Shown here: in pieces, positions 55,052-63,249 of the stretch | Numbering within the stretch: the first letter of the stretch is position 1 | Layout of the letters: every line of letters begins with the position of its first letter | Assembly (NCBI RefSeq): GCF_029968015.1 | Contig: NZ_JASCIS010000002.1 | Span: forward strand, 62,001-126,000 | DNA length: 64,000 nt | Direction of reading: 5' to 3' | From: Streptomyces luteolus | Lineage (GTDB): Bacteria > Actinomycetota > Actinomycetes > Streptomycetales > Streptomycetaceae | Made by a program: the position numbers and the translations under genes | The notes under the pieces: model-generated | The model's input: only the letters and a program-made list of their open reading frames with translations | The model's database searches: none | Told to the model about the DNA's origin: nothing

Positions 55052-56227
55052 TCACGCCCCCGCGAACGCCCCGCCCGCCCCGAACACCCGCTCCCCGAAC
55101 CGCTCGGCGATCCGCACATGGCCCTCCGGGCACGGATGGACCGCGTCCGGGAGCGGGAGTTCGGCGTGGTCGGCCTCGCCGTACAGCTCACGGCCGTCGA
55201 GGTACGAGAGATGCGGATCGTCAGCCTCCCGCTCCCCCACGATCCGGGCGAGCTCCTCACGTACGACGTTCAACGTGAGGCGGCCCGCGGCGACCTCGGC
55301 CGGGTCGCCGGTCACCTTGAAGCGCACGGTCCCGTCGGCGAAGTCGGGGGCGAGCGGGCCCGGGGTGTCCTCCTGTACGGGGCAGAGCACGGCGGACACG
55401 ACGAGCAGCGGGGTCGTTGGATGCCCCTCGCGGATCGTGTCGAGGAAGCCGTGCACGGCCGGGCCGAAGGTACGCAGCCGCATCGCGTCGGCGTTGACGA
55501 TGTTGATGCCGATCTTGACGCTGATCAGGTCGGCGGGGGTGTCGCGCAGCGCCCGCGCGGTGTACGGGTCGAGCAGCGCGGAGCCGCCGAGGCCCAGGTT
55601 GACCAGGTCGACGCCCGCGCGGGCCGCGGCGAGGGCGGGCCAAGTGCCGGTCGGATGCGTGGCGTTGGAGCCGTGGCTGATGGAGCTGCCGTGGTGCAGC
55701 CACACCTTGCGGCCGTGCTCGGGCAGCGGGGCGAGCGGCGCGTCGGTGCGCAGGGCGACCAGCTCGGTCCGCTCGGTGTGCGGGAGCCAGATCTCGATGT
55801 CCTTGTCCCCTGCGGGGAGTTCGGTGAAGCGGGCGGTGCCGGGGGCGCCCTCGGTGAGCTCGACGGACTGGGTGGCGAGGTCGACGGTCAGGACGTTGCC
55901 GCCGGTCACGGTGGTCTGTGCGGTGAGGCGGCCGTCCACGAGCAGGTCGTACACGCCGTCGGCCGGGGCGGGTCCCGGCACACCCCGGTAGGCGCGCTTG
56001 GTGGGCAGCGTGTCGAGCTCGATCGCGGTGGCCGCGGTGCGGAACGCGAGACGTACGCCGGAGGGCTGGGCCTCCGCCATGGCGGTCATGCTGTCGGAGA
56101 TCTGGCGCCGGGCGCGCGCGGGCAGCCGGTGCGGCATCAGGCCGTGTGCGGTGGGCTCCAACTCCAGAGCGCCGCGCACGAGTTCGGGGGTAACGGGGGT
56201 GGTGGTCCAGGAGTACGTGGTGCTCAT
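55052..56227 (-). CDS. SGNH/GDSL-family hydrolase
   Basis: 391 aa esterase-like. The SGNH domain begins at about 170: KVWLHHGSSISHGSNATHP (Ser block), NLGLGGSALLDP (Gly), SVKIGINIVNAD (Asn) and LPLPDAVHPCPEGH (Asp, His). The N-terminal 165 residues form a beta-rich module as in carbohydrate-acting SGNH proteins. No signal peptide is seen, so it may be intracellular. Start ATG 56227 overlaps the TetR stop (ATGA), so the two are coupled and TetR likely controls it. Substrate unknown. Confidence 0.87.
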   Translation of the reverse strand: MSTTYSWTTTPVTPELVRGALELEPTAHGLMPHRLPARARRQISDSMTAMAEAQPSGVRLAFRTAATAIELDTLPTKRAYRGVPGPAPADGVYDLLVDGRLTAQTTVTGGNVLTVDLATQSVELTEGAPGTARFTELPAGDKDIEIWLPHTERTELVALRTDAPLAPLPEHGRKVWLHHGSSISHGSNATHPTGTWPALAAARAGVDLVNLGLGGSALLDPYTARALRDTPADLISVKIGINIVNADAMRLRTFGPAVHGFLDTIREGHPTTPLLVVSAVLCPVQEDTPGPLAPDFADGTVRFKVTGDPAEVAAGRLTLNVVREELARIVGEREADDPHLSYLDGRELYGEADHAELPLPDAVHPCPEGHVRIAERFGERVFGAGGAFAGA

Positions 56228-56823
56228 GAGGGGTCTGCCTTGATCGGTCGGTGGGAGGCGGGGGCGTCACGCAGCAGCGCGTCGAGGGCGTCGAGGATCC
56301 ACGGCCAGGTCTCTGCCGCGGGCGGCGCGCTGTGGCTGAAACCGCCCGCCGTCTCCAGGCTCACGAAGCCGTGGAAGACGCTGCCGAGCAGCCGTACGGC
56401 GTGGGTCTCGGCGGGTTCCGGCAGGTCGTAGCCGCGCAGGATGGCCCGGCTCATGCGGGCGTGCCGGGGTCCCGCGCTCGCGGCGGCGGTCTGCGGGTCG
56501 AGCGGGAAGCGGGCGGCGGTGTAGCGGCCGGGGTGCTCTACGGCGTACGCGCGGTACGCGTCGGCGAACGCGGTCAGGGCGTCCCGGCCGGCCCGTCCAG
56601 CGACGGCGTCGGAGGCGCGGTCGGCCAGCTCGTCGAGGGCGAGCAGCGCGATACGGGTCTTGAGGTCGTGGGAGTTCCTGACGTGCGAGTAGAGGCTCGC
56701 CACCTTCACGTCGAACCGCCGGGCGAGCTCCGAGACGGTGACGTGCTCGAAGCCGACCTCGTCGGCGAGCTCGGCACCGGCACGGACCAGGCGCTCCGCG
56801 GTCAGACCGGGTCGCACGGCCAC
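56224..56823 (-). CDS. TetR/AcrR-family regulator, likely autoregulating
   Basis: 199 aa repressor. HTH at residues about 7-53: TAERLVRAGAELADEVGFEHVTVSELARRFDVKVASLYSHVRN. The ligand-binding domain (about 60-190) resembles the WHG group (HGFVSLETAGGFSHS). GTG 56823 has GGAGG 5-6 bases upstream. A palindrome at 56883-56899 lies between the putative -35 and -10 of its own promoter, so binding there would block the SGNH operon and TetR together. Confidence 0.9.
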   Translation of the reverse strand: MAVRPGLTAERLVRAGAELADEVGFEHVTVSELARRFDVKVASLYSHVRNSHDLKTRIALLALDELADRASDAVAGRAGRDALTAFADAYRAYAVEHPGRYTAARFPLDPQTAAASAGPRHARMSRAILRGYDLPEPAETHAVRLLGSVFHGFVSLETAGGFSHSAPPAAETWPWILDALDALLRDAPASHRPIKADPS

Positions 56824-56873
56824 GGTTCCTCCAGGTGAATCCGCAGCCAGTTCCAGCTGCTACCTAAATCGAT

Positions 56874-56902
56874 AATGCATCCGCCTAACACTTTTAGGCA
56901 AA
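56874..56902 (-). promoter_or_regulatory. TetR promoter with operator palindrome
   Basis: Reading the minus strand: TTGCCT, 18 bases, then CATTAT (56879-56874). Within the spacer is GCCTAA-CACTT-TTAGGC (56883-56899), a perfect 6-bp inverted repeat that fits a TetR operator. Confidence 0.6.
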
Positions 56903-56944
56903 TGAAGGTAACCACTAGGGAGCTCACGGTCCCGCACGATCATG

Positions 56945-56958
56945 GGAACATCTGTTCT
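56945..56958 (+). promoter_or_regulatory. LexA-type SOS box upstream of the radical SAM gene
   Basis: GGAACATCTGTTCT: GAAC-N4-GTTC, the actinobacterial SOS box core, centred about 38 bases before ATG 56990 and overlapping TAATCT (-10-like). Rv2578c of Mycobacterium tuberculosis, the homologue, is a known LexA-regulated gene as I recall. Confidence 0.65.
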
Positions 56959-56989
56959 AATCTGTGCCCAGTGCTACCGAGGAGGCGCC

Positions 56990-58033
56990 ATGCGCTGGGA
57001 CCACCTGACCGCCGACGACTCCGCGCTGTTCGGCGCGGACGCCGTGACCACCCGCACCTTCGACACCCCCGAGTTCCGCGGTGTGACCTTCCACGAGATC
57101 AGGGCGAGGTCGATCGTGAACCGGGTGCCCGGTGCCTCCCGCATGCCGTTCGAATGGACGGTGAACCCGTATCGGGGCTGCACGCACGCGTGCGTGTACT
57201 GCTTCGCGCGCAAGACGCACAGCTATCTGGACCTCGACACCGGGCTCGGCTTCGACTCGCAGATCGTGGTGAAGGTCAACGCCCCCGAGCTGCTGCGCCG
57301 CCAGCTCGCGTCTCCCCGCTGGCACGGCGAGCACATCGCGATGGGCACCAACGTGGACTGCTATCAGCGGGCCGAGGGCAAGTACCGCCTGATGCCCGGC
57401 ATCATCACGGCCCTGCGCGATCGCGCGAACCCCTTCTCCATCCTCACCAAGGGCACGCTGATCCTGCGCGACCTCGACCTCCTGGTGCAGGCCGCCGAGG
57501 TCACCGAGGTCGGGCTCTCGGTCTCCGTCGGCTTCACCGACCGCGAGCTGTGGCGCACCGTCGAGCCCGGCACACCGGCACCGGAGCGCCGCCTCGACGT
57601 CGTCCGCACGCTCACCGAGCACGGCATCGGCTGCGGCGTGCTGATGGCCCCGGTGATCCCGTTCCTCGGCGACTCGCCCGAGCAACTCCGCGCCACCGTC
57701 CGTGCGATCGCCGCCTCCGGCGCCACCTCCGTCACCCCGCTGGTCCTGCATCTGCGCCCCGGCGCCCGCGAGTGGTTCATGTCCTGGCTCGCCGAGCACC
57801 ACCCCCATCTCGTACGCCGCTACGAACGGCTGTACGCGGAGGGGGCGTACGCGCCGAAGTGGTACCAGCGCCGGATCACGCGATACGTCCACGAGCTGGC
57901 GCAGGAGTACGGCATCGGCCCCCGGTCCTCGGCGACGGCGCGGCGGATCACGGCGACGCGGGAGACCGCCCACGAGGAGAGGCCCCGGGAGGAGAGCTCC
58001 CGGGAGGAGGCCACCCAACTCACCCTCCTCTGA
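56990..58033 (+). CDS. Rv2578c-family radical SAM protein
   Basis: 347 aa. The [4Fe-4S] SAM motif is RGCTHACVYCFARKTH (C64, C68, C71, spaced C-x3-C-x2-C). The rest is the radical SAM barrel with GTNVDCYQRAEGKYRLMPGI and TKGTLILRDLDLL typical of the family. The exact reaction is unknown; members relate to spore photoproduct lyase-like enzymes. ATG 56990 is set by GGAGG 5 bases upstream; the in-frame ATG 56942 would cover the SOS box. Its stop is in an 8-bp tandem repeat. Confidence 0.9.
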   Translation: MRWDHLTADDSALFGADAVTTRTFDTPEFRGVTFHEIRARSIVNRVPGASRMPFEWTVNPYRGCTHACVYCFARKTHSYLDLDTGLGFDSQIVVKVNAPELLRRQLASPRWHGEHIAMGTNVDCYQRAEGKYRLMPGIITALRDRANPFSILTKGTLILRDLDLLVQAAEVTEVGLSVSVGFTDRELWRTVEPGTPAPERRLDVVRTLTEHGIGCGVLMAPVIPFLGDSPEQLRATVRAIAASGATSVTPLVLHLRPGAREWFMSWLAEHHPHLVRRYERLYAEGAYAPKWYQRRITRYVHELAQEYGIGPRSSATARRITATRETAHEERPREESSREEATQLTLL

Positions 58034-58061
58034 CGCACTGACGCACTGACGCACTGACGCC
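58030..58061. repeat. 8-bp x4 tandem repeat overlapping the radical SAM stop codon
   Basis: Four units CTGACGCA (last CTGACGCC) at 58030-58061. The first holds the stop TGA (58031-58033); the others repeat TGA in shifted frames. Confidence 0.9.
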
Positions 58062-58169
58062 TTCGGGTCAACTTCCCGCACGGTGCACTATTTCTGACGG
58101 TATTTCCGAGAACATGCGGCAGCGGGCTGTGGCACGCACAGTCCGAACTCCGCCGCCTCGGGAGTCCAG

Positions 58170-59771
58170 ATGAGATCTCGTGCCGTCGCGCTGCTCGGCG
58201 CCCTCGCCACAGCCGCCGGACTGCTGTCGGCAGGGCCGTCCGCCGCGGGCGCCGCAGACGCACGCGGGGCGAGCGCCCCGAAAGCCCGCCCCACCCTCAA
58301 GTGGACGGACTGCGCCACGAAGAAGTACCCGACCCTGCAGTGCGCGTCCCTGCGCGTCCCGCTCGACCACGACAGGCCCGAAGGCAGGCAGATCACCCTC
58401 GCCCTGACCCGCGTCCCGCACACCGACCGCGCCCGCCACCAGGGCCCGCTTCTCGTCAACCCCGGCGGTCCCGGCGGCAGCGGCCGCGGTCTCGCCGGGT
58501 TCGTCGCCGACGCCCTGCCCCGCAAGGTCGCCGCGCAGTACGACGTGATCGGCTTCGACCCGCGCGGCGTGGGAGAAAGCCGCCCGGCCGTCGACTGCCG
58601 CCCCGGCCACTTCGACCCCGTACGCCCCGACCCGGTCCCGATCGGCAAGGGCGTCGAGGAAGCCAACCTCGACCGGGTGCGCGCCTTCGCGCGAGCCTGC
58701 GACAAGAAGTACGGGCCGCTCCTGAAGCACCTCGACACGGTCAGCGCCGCCAAGGACATGGACCTGATCCGCAAGGCACTCGGCGCGCGGCGCATCAACT
58801 ACCTCGGCTACTCGTACGGCACCTACCTCGGAGCCGTCTACGCCAAGCTCCACCCTGGGCGCGTGCGCCGCGCCGTCCTGGACTCCGTCGTGGACCCGAC
58901 GGGCGTCTGGTACCGCGACAACCTCGACCAGAACCTCGCCTTCGACGCCCGCCACAAGGCCTTCGCCGCCTGGATCGCCCGGCACGACAAGACGTACGGG
59001 CTCGGCACCGACCCGGCAGTCGTCGAGGGCAAGTGGTACGCGATGCGCGCGGCCGTCGCCGAGCGGCCCGCCGGCGGCAAGGTCGGCGCGGGCGAACTGG
59101 AGGACACCTTCCTCCCCGGCGGCTACTTCAACGGCTACTGGCCGAAACTCGCCGAGGCGTTCGCCGCGTACGTGAACGAGAACAGGACCGCCCCGCTCGT
59201 CGCGGCGTACAAGACCTTCGGCGCGGTCGACAAGGCGGGCGACAACGGATACGCGGTGTACGCGGCGGTGGGGTGCCGGGACGCGCCCTGGCCGCGCAGT
59301 TGGAACACCTGGCGCGCGGACACCTGGCGCTCGTACGCCAAGGCGCCCTTCATGAGCTGGAGCAACGCCTGGTACAACGCCCCGTGCGCGTTCTGGCCGA
59401 CCGCCCACCTCACCCCACCGGACGTCACCAACGCGGACCTCCCGCCGGTCCTGCTCTTCCAGGCGACGGACGACGCGGCGACCCCGTACGAAGGTGCCGT
59501 CACCCTCCACCGCAAGCTGCGGCGTTCGAGCCTCGTCGTGGAGGCGGGCGGCGGCAACCACGGCGTCACGCTCAGCGGAAACGCCTGCCTGGACCGGCAC
59601 TTGGCGGACTACCTCGCCTCCGGAAAGGTCCCGCGCGGCCGCGGCCCCACCACGGCCGACGCGACCTGCGACGCCCTGCCCGAGCCCCAACCCGAACCCG
59701 CCGCCGCGAAGCGGACTTCGGACTCCCGCAAGGGCGCCACACTCCACGGCCTGATCGGCCGCCACCGCTGA
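58170..59771 (+). CDS. Secreted alpha/beta hydrolase, tripeptidyl-aminopeptidase (S33) type
   Basis: 533 aa. Signal peptide MRSRAVALLGALATAAGLLSAGPSAAGA. Catalytic Ser in YLGYSYGTYLG (about 214), Asp in FQATDDAATPYEG and His in GGGNHGVTLSG; NPGGPGGSGRGLAG is the oxyanion region. Resembles the Streptomyces SlpD/SlpE and Tap proteases, which cut tripeptides from secreted proteins. GGAG lies 6 bases before ATG 58170. The Pro/Arg-rich tail (about 505-533) is disordered. Extracellular peptidase by inference. Confidence 0.9.
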   Translation: MRSRAVALLGALATAAGLLSAGPSAAGAADARGASAPKARPTLKWTDCATKKYPTLQCASLRVPLDHDRPEGRQITLALTRVPHTDRARHQGPLLVNPGGPGGSGRGLAGFVADALPRKVAAQYDVIGFDPRGVGESRPAVDCRPGHFDPVRPDPVPIGKGVEEANLDRVRAFARACDKKYGPLLKHLDTVSAAKDMDLIRKALGARRINYLGYSYGTYLGAVYAKLHPGRVRRAVLDSVVDPTGVWYRDNLDQNLAFDARHKAFAAWIARHDKTYGLGTDPAVVEGKWYAMRAAVAERPAGGKVGAGELEDTFLPGGYFNGYWPKLAEAFAAYVNENRTAPLVAAYKTFGAVDKAGDNGYAVYAAVGCRDAPWPRSWNTWRADTWRSYAKAPFMSWSNAWYNAPCAFWPTAHLTPPDVTNADLPPVLLFQATDDAATPYEGAVTLHRKLRRSSLVVEAGGGNHGVTLSGNACLDRHLADYLASGKVPRGRGPTTADATCDALPEPQPEPAAAKRTSDSRKGATLHGLIGRHR

Positions 59772-59785
59772 CCTAGGGTGCGCCC

Positions 59786-60316
59786 ATGGACGTATCCGTA
59801 CGGCAGATGACCGCCGCCGACTGCGCCGCGGTGGCCGAAATACGTGTCCGGGGCTGGCAGTTCGCGTACGCGGGGCTGATCCCGCAGTCGTACCTGGACA
59901 CTATGGACATCGCGGCGGACACCGAACGCTGCCGCGAGCGGCACGCGCGCGGCGATCCGGCCGTCGTCGGCCTGGTCGCCGAACGCGCCGGGCAGGCGGT
60001 CGGCTGGGCGAGCTTCGGGCCGTACCGGGACAGCGATCTCCCGCCCACGGAAACCGAGTTGTACGCGCTGTACGTCCATCCCGAGCACATCGGCACGGGG
60101 GCGGGGCGGGCCCTGATGCGGTCGGTCCTGGCCCACTGCACGGCCGCCGGGAAGCCGCGGGTCCGCCTCTGGGTCCTACGGGACAACGCCCGCGCCCGCC
60201 GCTTCTACGCGTGCGCGGGCTTCAGGGCGGACGGGGCGGAGGAACTCTTCGAGGTGGAGGGGGTACCTGTGCCGGAGGTCCGCCTGACTCTTCCCCTCCC
60301 CGCCCCTTCCCGATAG
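59786..60316 (+). CDS. GNAT-family N-acetyltransferase
   Basis: 176 aa, acetyl-CoA dependent. N-terminal SVRQMTAADCAAVAEIRVRGWQFAY, acetyl-CoA loop VHPEHIGTGAGRALMRSVL (about 92-110), and WVLRDNARARRFYACAGFRADG as in the RimI-like group. ATG 59786 comes 6 bases after TAGGGT (-10), with no Shine-Dalgarno; a leaderless transcript is likely. The last residues (about LPLPAPSR) and the stop TAG come from the modular repeat that follows. Acceptor unknown. Confidence 0.88.
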   Translation: MDVSVRQMTAADCAAVAEIRVRGWQFAYAGLIPQSYLDTMDIAADTERCRERHARGDPAVVGLVAERAGQAVGWASFGPYRDSDLPPTETELYALYVHPEHIGTGAGRALMRSVLAHCTAAGKPRVRLWVLRDNARARRFYACAGFRADGAEELFEVEGVPVPEVRLTLPLPAPSR

Positions 60317-60411
60317 TCCTGCCGGACGGGCCTCCTCAATCGCCGGAGGGGCTGGTTTTTAGGGGCGCGGGGAACTGCGCGACCAGCCCCGACGGGTGGG
60401 GAGGGAAAGAA
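60294..60411. repeat. Modular 3'-end repeat, copy 9, between convergent genes
   Basis: CCCCGCCCCTTCCCGATAG (60300-60318, giving the GNAT stop), CTCCTCAATCGCCGGAGGGGCT (60332-60353) and GGGGCGCGGGGAACTGCGCG (60361-60380). It joins the GNAT and HEAT stops. Confidence 0.8.
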
Positions 60412-60996
60412 CTACCGCTCACCGATCCGCGCCAGCGCCGCCACCGCAGCAGCGGCGAGCCGGGGATGGACCCGAGCCGCATCAAGCACCGGCACGGCCC
60501 GCTTGTCGGCCAGCGCCCCCAACCCCTCCACACACGCCAGCGCGATCCGCCAGTAGGGATCGTGCGGCGAGGAGAGCCGCCGCTTCAGGGCCGTGATCAG
60601 CGCCGGCGCCGACTCGGGCGCGCGCAGCGCCGTGAGCAGCCGGACCGGATGCAGGGCGTACGCGACGCGGAGTTCGTTCGTGGCGAGCGCCGCCGCGGCC
60701 CGGGCGGTACGCGGGTCACCCAGACGGGCCAACGCCTGCGCCGCGCTCGCGCACCGCTCCGGATCGCGATGGTTGAGCAGCAGCACGAGCGCCTCGAACG
60801 CCCGCCGCTCCCCCGCGCAGCCGAGCCGGAACGCGGCCAGTTCCCTTGCCCAAAGCGGCTGTTGGGGCGCCGTGAGGACCTCGGCCAGCTCGTCGAGATC
60901 GTCCGTCGACCGCAGCCGCTCGAAGCGGGCCGAGGCCGCTGCGTCCGCGGCCTCTTTCCGTAAGCGTTCCGTGAGCGCTCGCAACTCGTCGTCCAT
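60412..60996 (-). CDS. HEAT-repeat protein
   Basis: 194 aa, entirely helical with three or four HEAT-like repeats: AVLLLNHRDPERCASAAQALARLGD-type segments (actual FEALVLLLNHRDPERCASAAQ, VRLLTALRAPESAPALITALKRRL, ACVEGLGALADKRAVPVL). A protein-binding scaffold with unknown partners. A -10-like TACGCT precedes ATG 60996 by 7 bases with no Shine-Dalgarno, so again leaderless. Upstream is a palindrome shared with the dehydrogenase gene. Confidence 0.8.
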   Translation of the reverse strand: MDDELRALTERLRKEAADAAASARFERLRSTDDLDELAEVLTAPQQPLWARELAAFRLGCAGERRAFEALVLLLNHRDPERCASAAQALARLGDPRTARAAAALATNELRVAYALHPVRLLTALRAPESAPALITALKRRLSSPHDPYWRIALACVEGLGALADKRAVPVLDAARVHPRLAAAAVAALARIGER

Positions 60997-61068
60997 GCAG
61001 CTCAGCGTAGCGATCGGCGGGCCACGCCAGGAGGGGGCGATCCACGTCACACTGTTCCAGGACTGGCG

Positions 61069-61102
61069 CGCTCGTTACCAGCTGGTTAAGCTCATACGAG
61101 CG
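61069..61102. promoter_or_regulatory. Nested palindrome in the HEAT / dehydrogenase divergent gap
   Basis: CGCTCGT at 61069-61075 pairs with ACGAGCG at 61096-61102. Between is ACCAGCTGGT (61077-61086), a perfect 10-bp palindrome. It lies 73 bases before the HEAT start and 270 bases before the dehydrogenase start. It could be the operator of a TetR such as the one at 63250. Confidence 0.5.
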
Positions 61103-61215
61103 GGACACACCCGCATCGCTCGGCGGCCTGGTGACGCAGCCGCCGAGGCAGTCGGTTCGGCTCGGTATGGCACGAGTCTCACGCTGTGCAAGCAGCTCGT
61201 GCACGTTTCACGACG

Positions 61216-61277
61216 CGGGCCCCGGGACAGGGCCCGTCGCTTCACCTCAACCGGAACCGTCGCTCCGTACGCGACGG
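61216..61277 (+). ncRNA. Candidate structured leader before the dehydrogenase gene
   Basis: Hairpin 1: CGGGCCC (61216-61222), 7-base loop, GGGCCCG (61230-61236). Hairpin 2: CCGTCGC (61257-61263), 7-base loop, GCGACGG (61271-61277). The same CCGTCGC also occurs at 61234-61240, so GCGACGG can pair with either copy, and the far pairing destroys hairpin 1. About 100 bases before ATG 61374. Not a known riboswitch that I recognise. Confidence 0.35.
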
Positions 61278-61373
61278 CCCGGACCACGAAACCAACTCCC
61301 GCACGCTGCGCAGCAGTTCACCGCAAGCGCCGTGCGCCCTCTCAGTCGTCACTCACACCCTCTGGAGTCCGCG

Positions 61374-63158
61374 ATGGACCGTACCCCTCTGCACACCGTC
61401 GCCGTCGTCGGCCTCGGCACCATGGGCACCGGGATCGCCGAGGTCCTCGCCCGTGCGGGCCGCGAGGTCATCGGCATCGACATCAGCGAGGTCGCCGCGG
61501 CGCAGGCCGTCGGCGCCCTCGAAGCGTCGACCGCCCGGGCCGTGCGCCGCGAGCGCCTCACCGAGCAGGAGCGGCAGGGCGCCCTCTCCCGCTTCCGTAC
61601 GTTCACGGACCTGCAGGCCGCGGCCGAGGCCGACCTGGTGATCGAAGTGGTGCCGGAGTCGTACGAGATCAAGAGCCAGGTCCTGCGTGGGCTCGACACG
61701 ATCGTCCGCCCCGAGACGATCCTCGCCACCGGCACCAACGCGCTCTCCGTGACCCGGCTCGCGGCCGACTCCGCCAACCCGGAGCGGGTCGTCGGGCTGC
61801 ACTTCTTCAACCCGGCGCCGGCCATGAAGCTGGTCGAGGTGGTCTCCTCGGTCCTGACCGCCCCGCAGACCGTCGAGGCGGTCACCTCGCTCGCCCTGGA
61901 CCTCGGCAAGGAGCCGGTCTCGGTCGGCGACCGCCCCGGCTTCGTCGCGGACGGGCTGCTCTTCGGCTACCTCAACCAGGCGGCCGCGATGTACGAGGCG
62001 AGGTACGCCTCGCGCGAGGACATCGACGCGGCGATGAAGCTGGGCTGCGGACTGCCGATGGGCCCGCTCGCGCTGCTCGACCTGATCGGCGTCGACACCG
62101 CCAGGACCGTCCTGGACGCGATGTACGCGGACTCCCGGGACCGCCTGCACGCCCCCGCGCCGATCCTGAAGCAGCTCGCCGAGGCGGGCCTGACCGGCCG
62201 CAAGGCGGGCCGCGGCTTCTACACGTACGCGGAGCCGGGCAGCGACGAGGTGGTGCCGGACGCGCTCACCCCGGTGACCGCGTCGGAGGCGGCGCGGGGC
62301 CGTGACGTGCGCTCGGTGGGTGTGGCGGGCTCGGGCACGATGGCGTCCGGCATCGCCGAGGTGTTCGCCAAGGCGGGGTACGAGGTGGTGCTCGCGGCGC
62401 GCAGCCAGGAGAAGGCCGACGCCGCCAAGTCCCGTATCGGCAAGTCGCTTTCGCGCTCGGTCGCCAAGGGGCGGATGCCCCAGGAGAAGGCGGACGCGAC
62501 GCTCGCCCTGATCACCCCGGCCGACACCCTGGACGCGTTCGCCGAGGTCGACCTGGCCGTGGAGGCGGTCGCGGAGGACCTGGAGGTCAAGCAGCAGCTG
62601 TTCCAGACCCTGGACAAGGTCTGCAAGCCGGGTGCGGTCCTCGCGACCACCACCTCCTCGCTGCCCGTCGTCGCCTGCGCCCGCGCGACCTCGCGCCCGC
62701 AGGACGTGATCGGCATGCACTTCTTCAACCCGGCCCCGGCGATGAAGCTGGTCGAGGTGGTCCGCACCGTCCTGACCGGTGACGACGTGCACGCCACGGT
62801 CCGCGAGGTGTGCACGAGGATCCGCAAGCACCCGGTGGACTGCGGGGACCGCGCGGGCTTCATCGTGAACGCGCTGCTGTTCCCGTACCTGAACAACGCG
62901 ATCAAGATGGTGGAGGAGCACTACGCCTCGCTCGACGACATCGACACCGCGATGAAGCTGGGCGGCGGCTACCCGATGGGGCCGTTCGAGCTCCTGGACG
63001 TCGTCGGTCTGGACGTCTCCCTCGCCATCGAGAAGGTGCTGCACCGCGAGTTCCGCGACCCGGGCCTGGCGCCGGCCCCCCTCCTGGAGCACCTGGTCGC
63101 CGCGGGGTGCCTCGGCCGCAAGACGGGCCGCGGCTTCCGCGAATATGCCAGGCGCTGA
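61374..63158 (+). CDS. Double-length 3-hydroxyacyl-CoA (3-hydroxybutyryl-CoA) dehydrogenase
   Basis: 594 aa made of two complete dehydrogenase modules. Module 1 (1-290): VAVVGLGTMGTGIAEVLARAGREV NAD site and LHFFNPAPAMKLVEVV. Module 2 (about 310-594): VGVAGSGTMASGIAEVFAKAGYEV and MHFFNPAPAMKLVEVV. Catalytic His in each HFFNP, Glu after EVV-like region. ATG 61374 has TGGAG upstream. In Streptomyces coelicolor a similar gene precedes a TetR and crotonyl-CoA reductase, from memory. It likely serves the ethylmalonyl-CoA pathway or butyryl-CoA metabolism. Confidence 0.88.
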   Translation: MDRTPLHTVAVVGLGTMGTGIAEVLARAGREVIGIDISEVAAAQAVGALEASTARAVRRERLTEQERQGALSRFRTFTDLQAAAEADLVIEVVPESYEIKSQVLRGLDTIVRPETILATGTNALSVTRLAADSANPERVVGLHFFNPAPAMKLVEVVSSVLTAPQTVEAVTSLALDLGKEPVSVGDRPGFVADGLLFGYLNQAAAMYEARYASREDIDAAMKLGCGLPMGPLALLDLIGVDTARTVLDAMYADSRDRLHAPAPILKQLAEAGLTGRKAGRGFYTYAEPGSDEVVPDALTPVTASEAARGRDVRSVGVAGSGTMASGIAEVFAKAGYEVVLAARSQEKADAAKSRIGKSLSRSVAKGRMPQEKADATLALITPADTLDAFAEVDLAVEAVAEDLEVKQQLFQTLDKVCKPGAVLATTTSSLPVVACARATSRPQDVIGMHFFNPAPAMKLVEVVRTVLTGDDVHATVREVCTRIRKHPVDCGDRAGFIVNALLFPYLNNAIKMVEEHYASLDDIDTAMKLGGGYPMGPFELLDVVGLDVSLAIEKVLHREFRDPGLAPAPLLEHLVAAGCLGRKTGRGFREYARR

Positions 63159-63249
63159 GACACGCGCCGACTGGGGAGGGCTGCTCGGTACGCCGGGCGG
63201 CCCGCTCCCTGAGGCGCGCCTCGCTGCGGACATGCAGTACGTTCGGTCC

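Noticed and set aside
61130..61200. tRNA-like sequence in the dehydrogenase leader
   Set aside because: GC-rich arms are present but no complete cloverleaf, anticodon stem or T-loop GGTTCRA in the right place.
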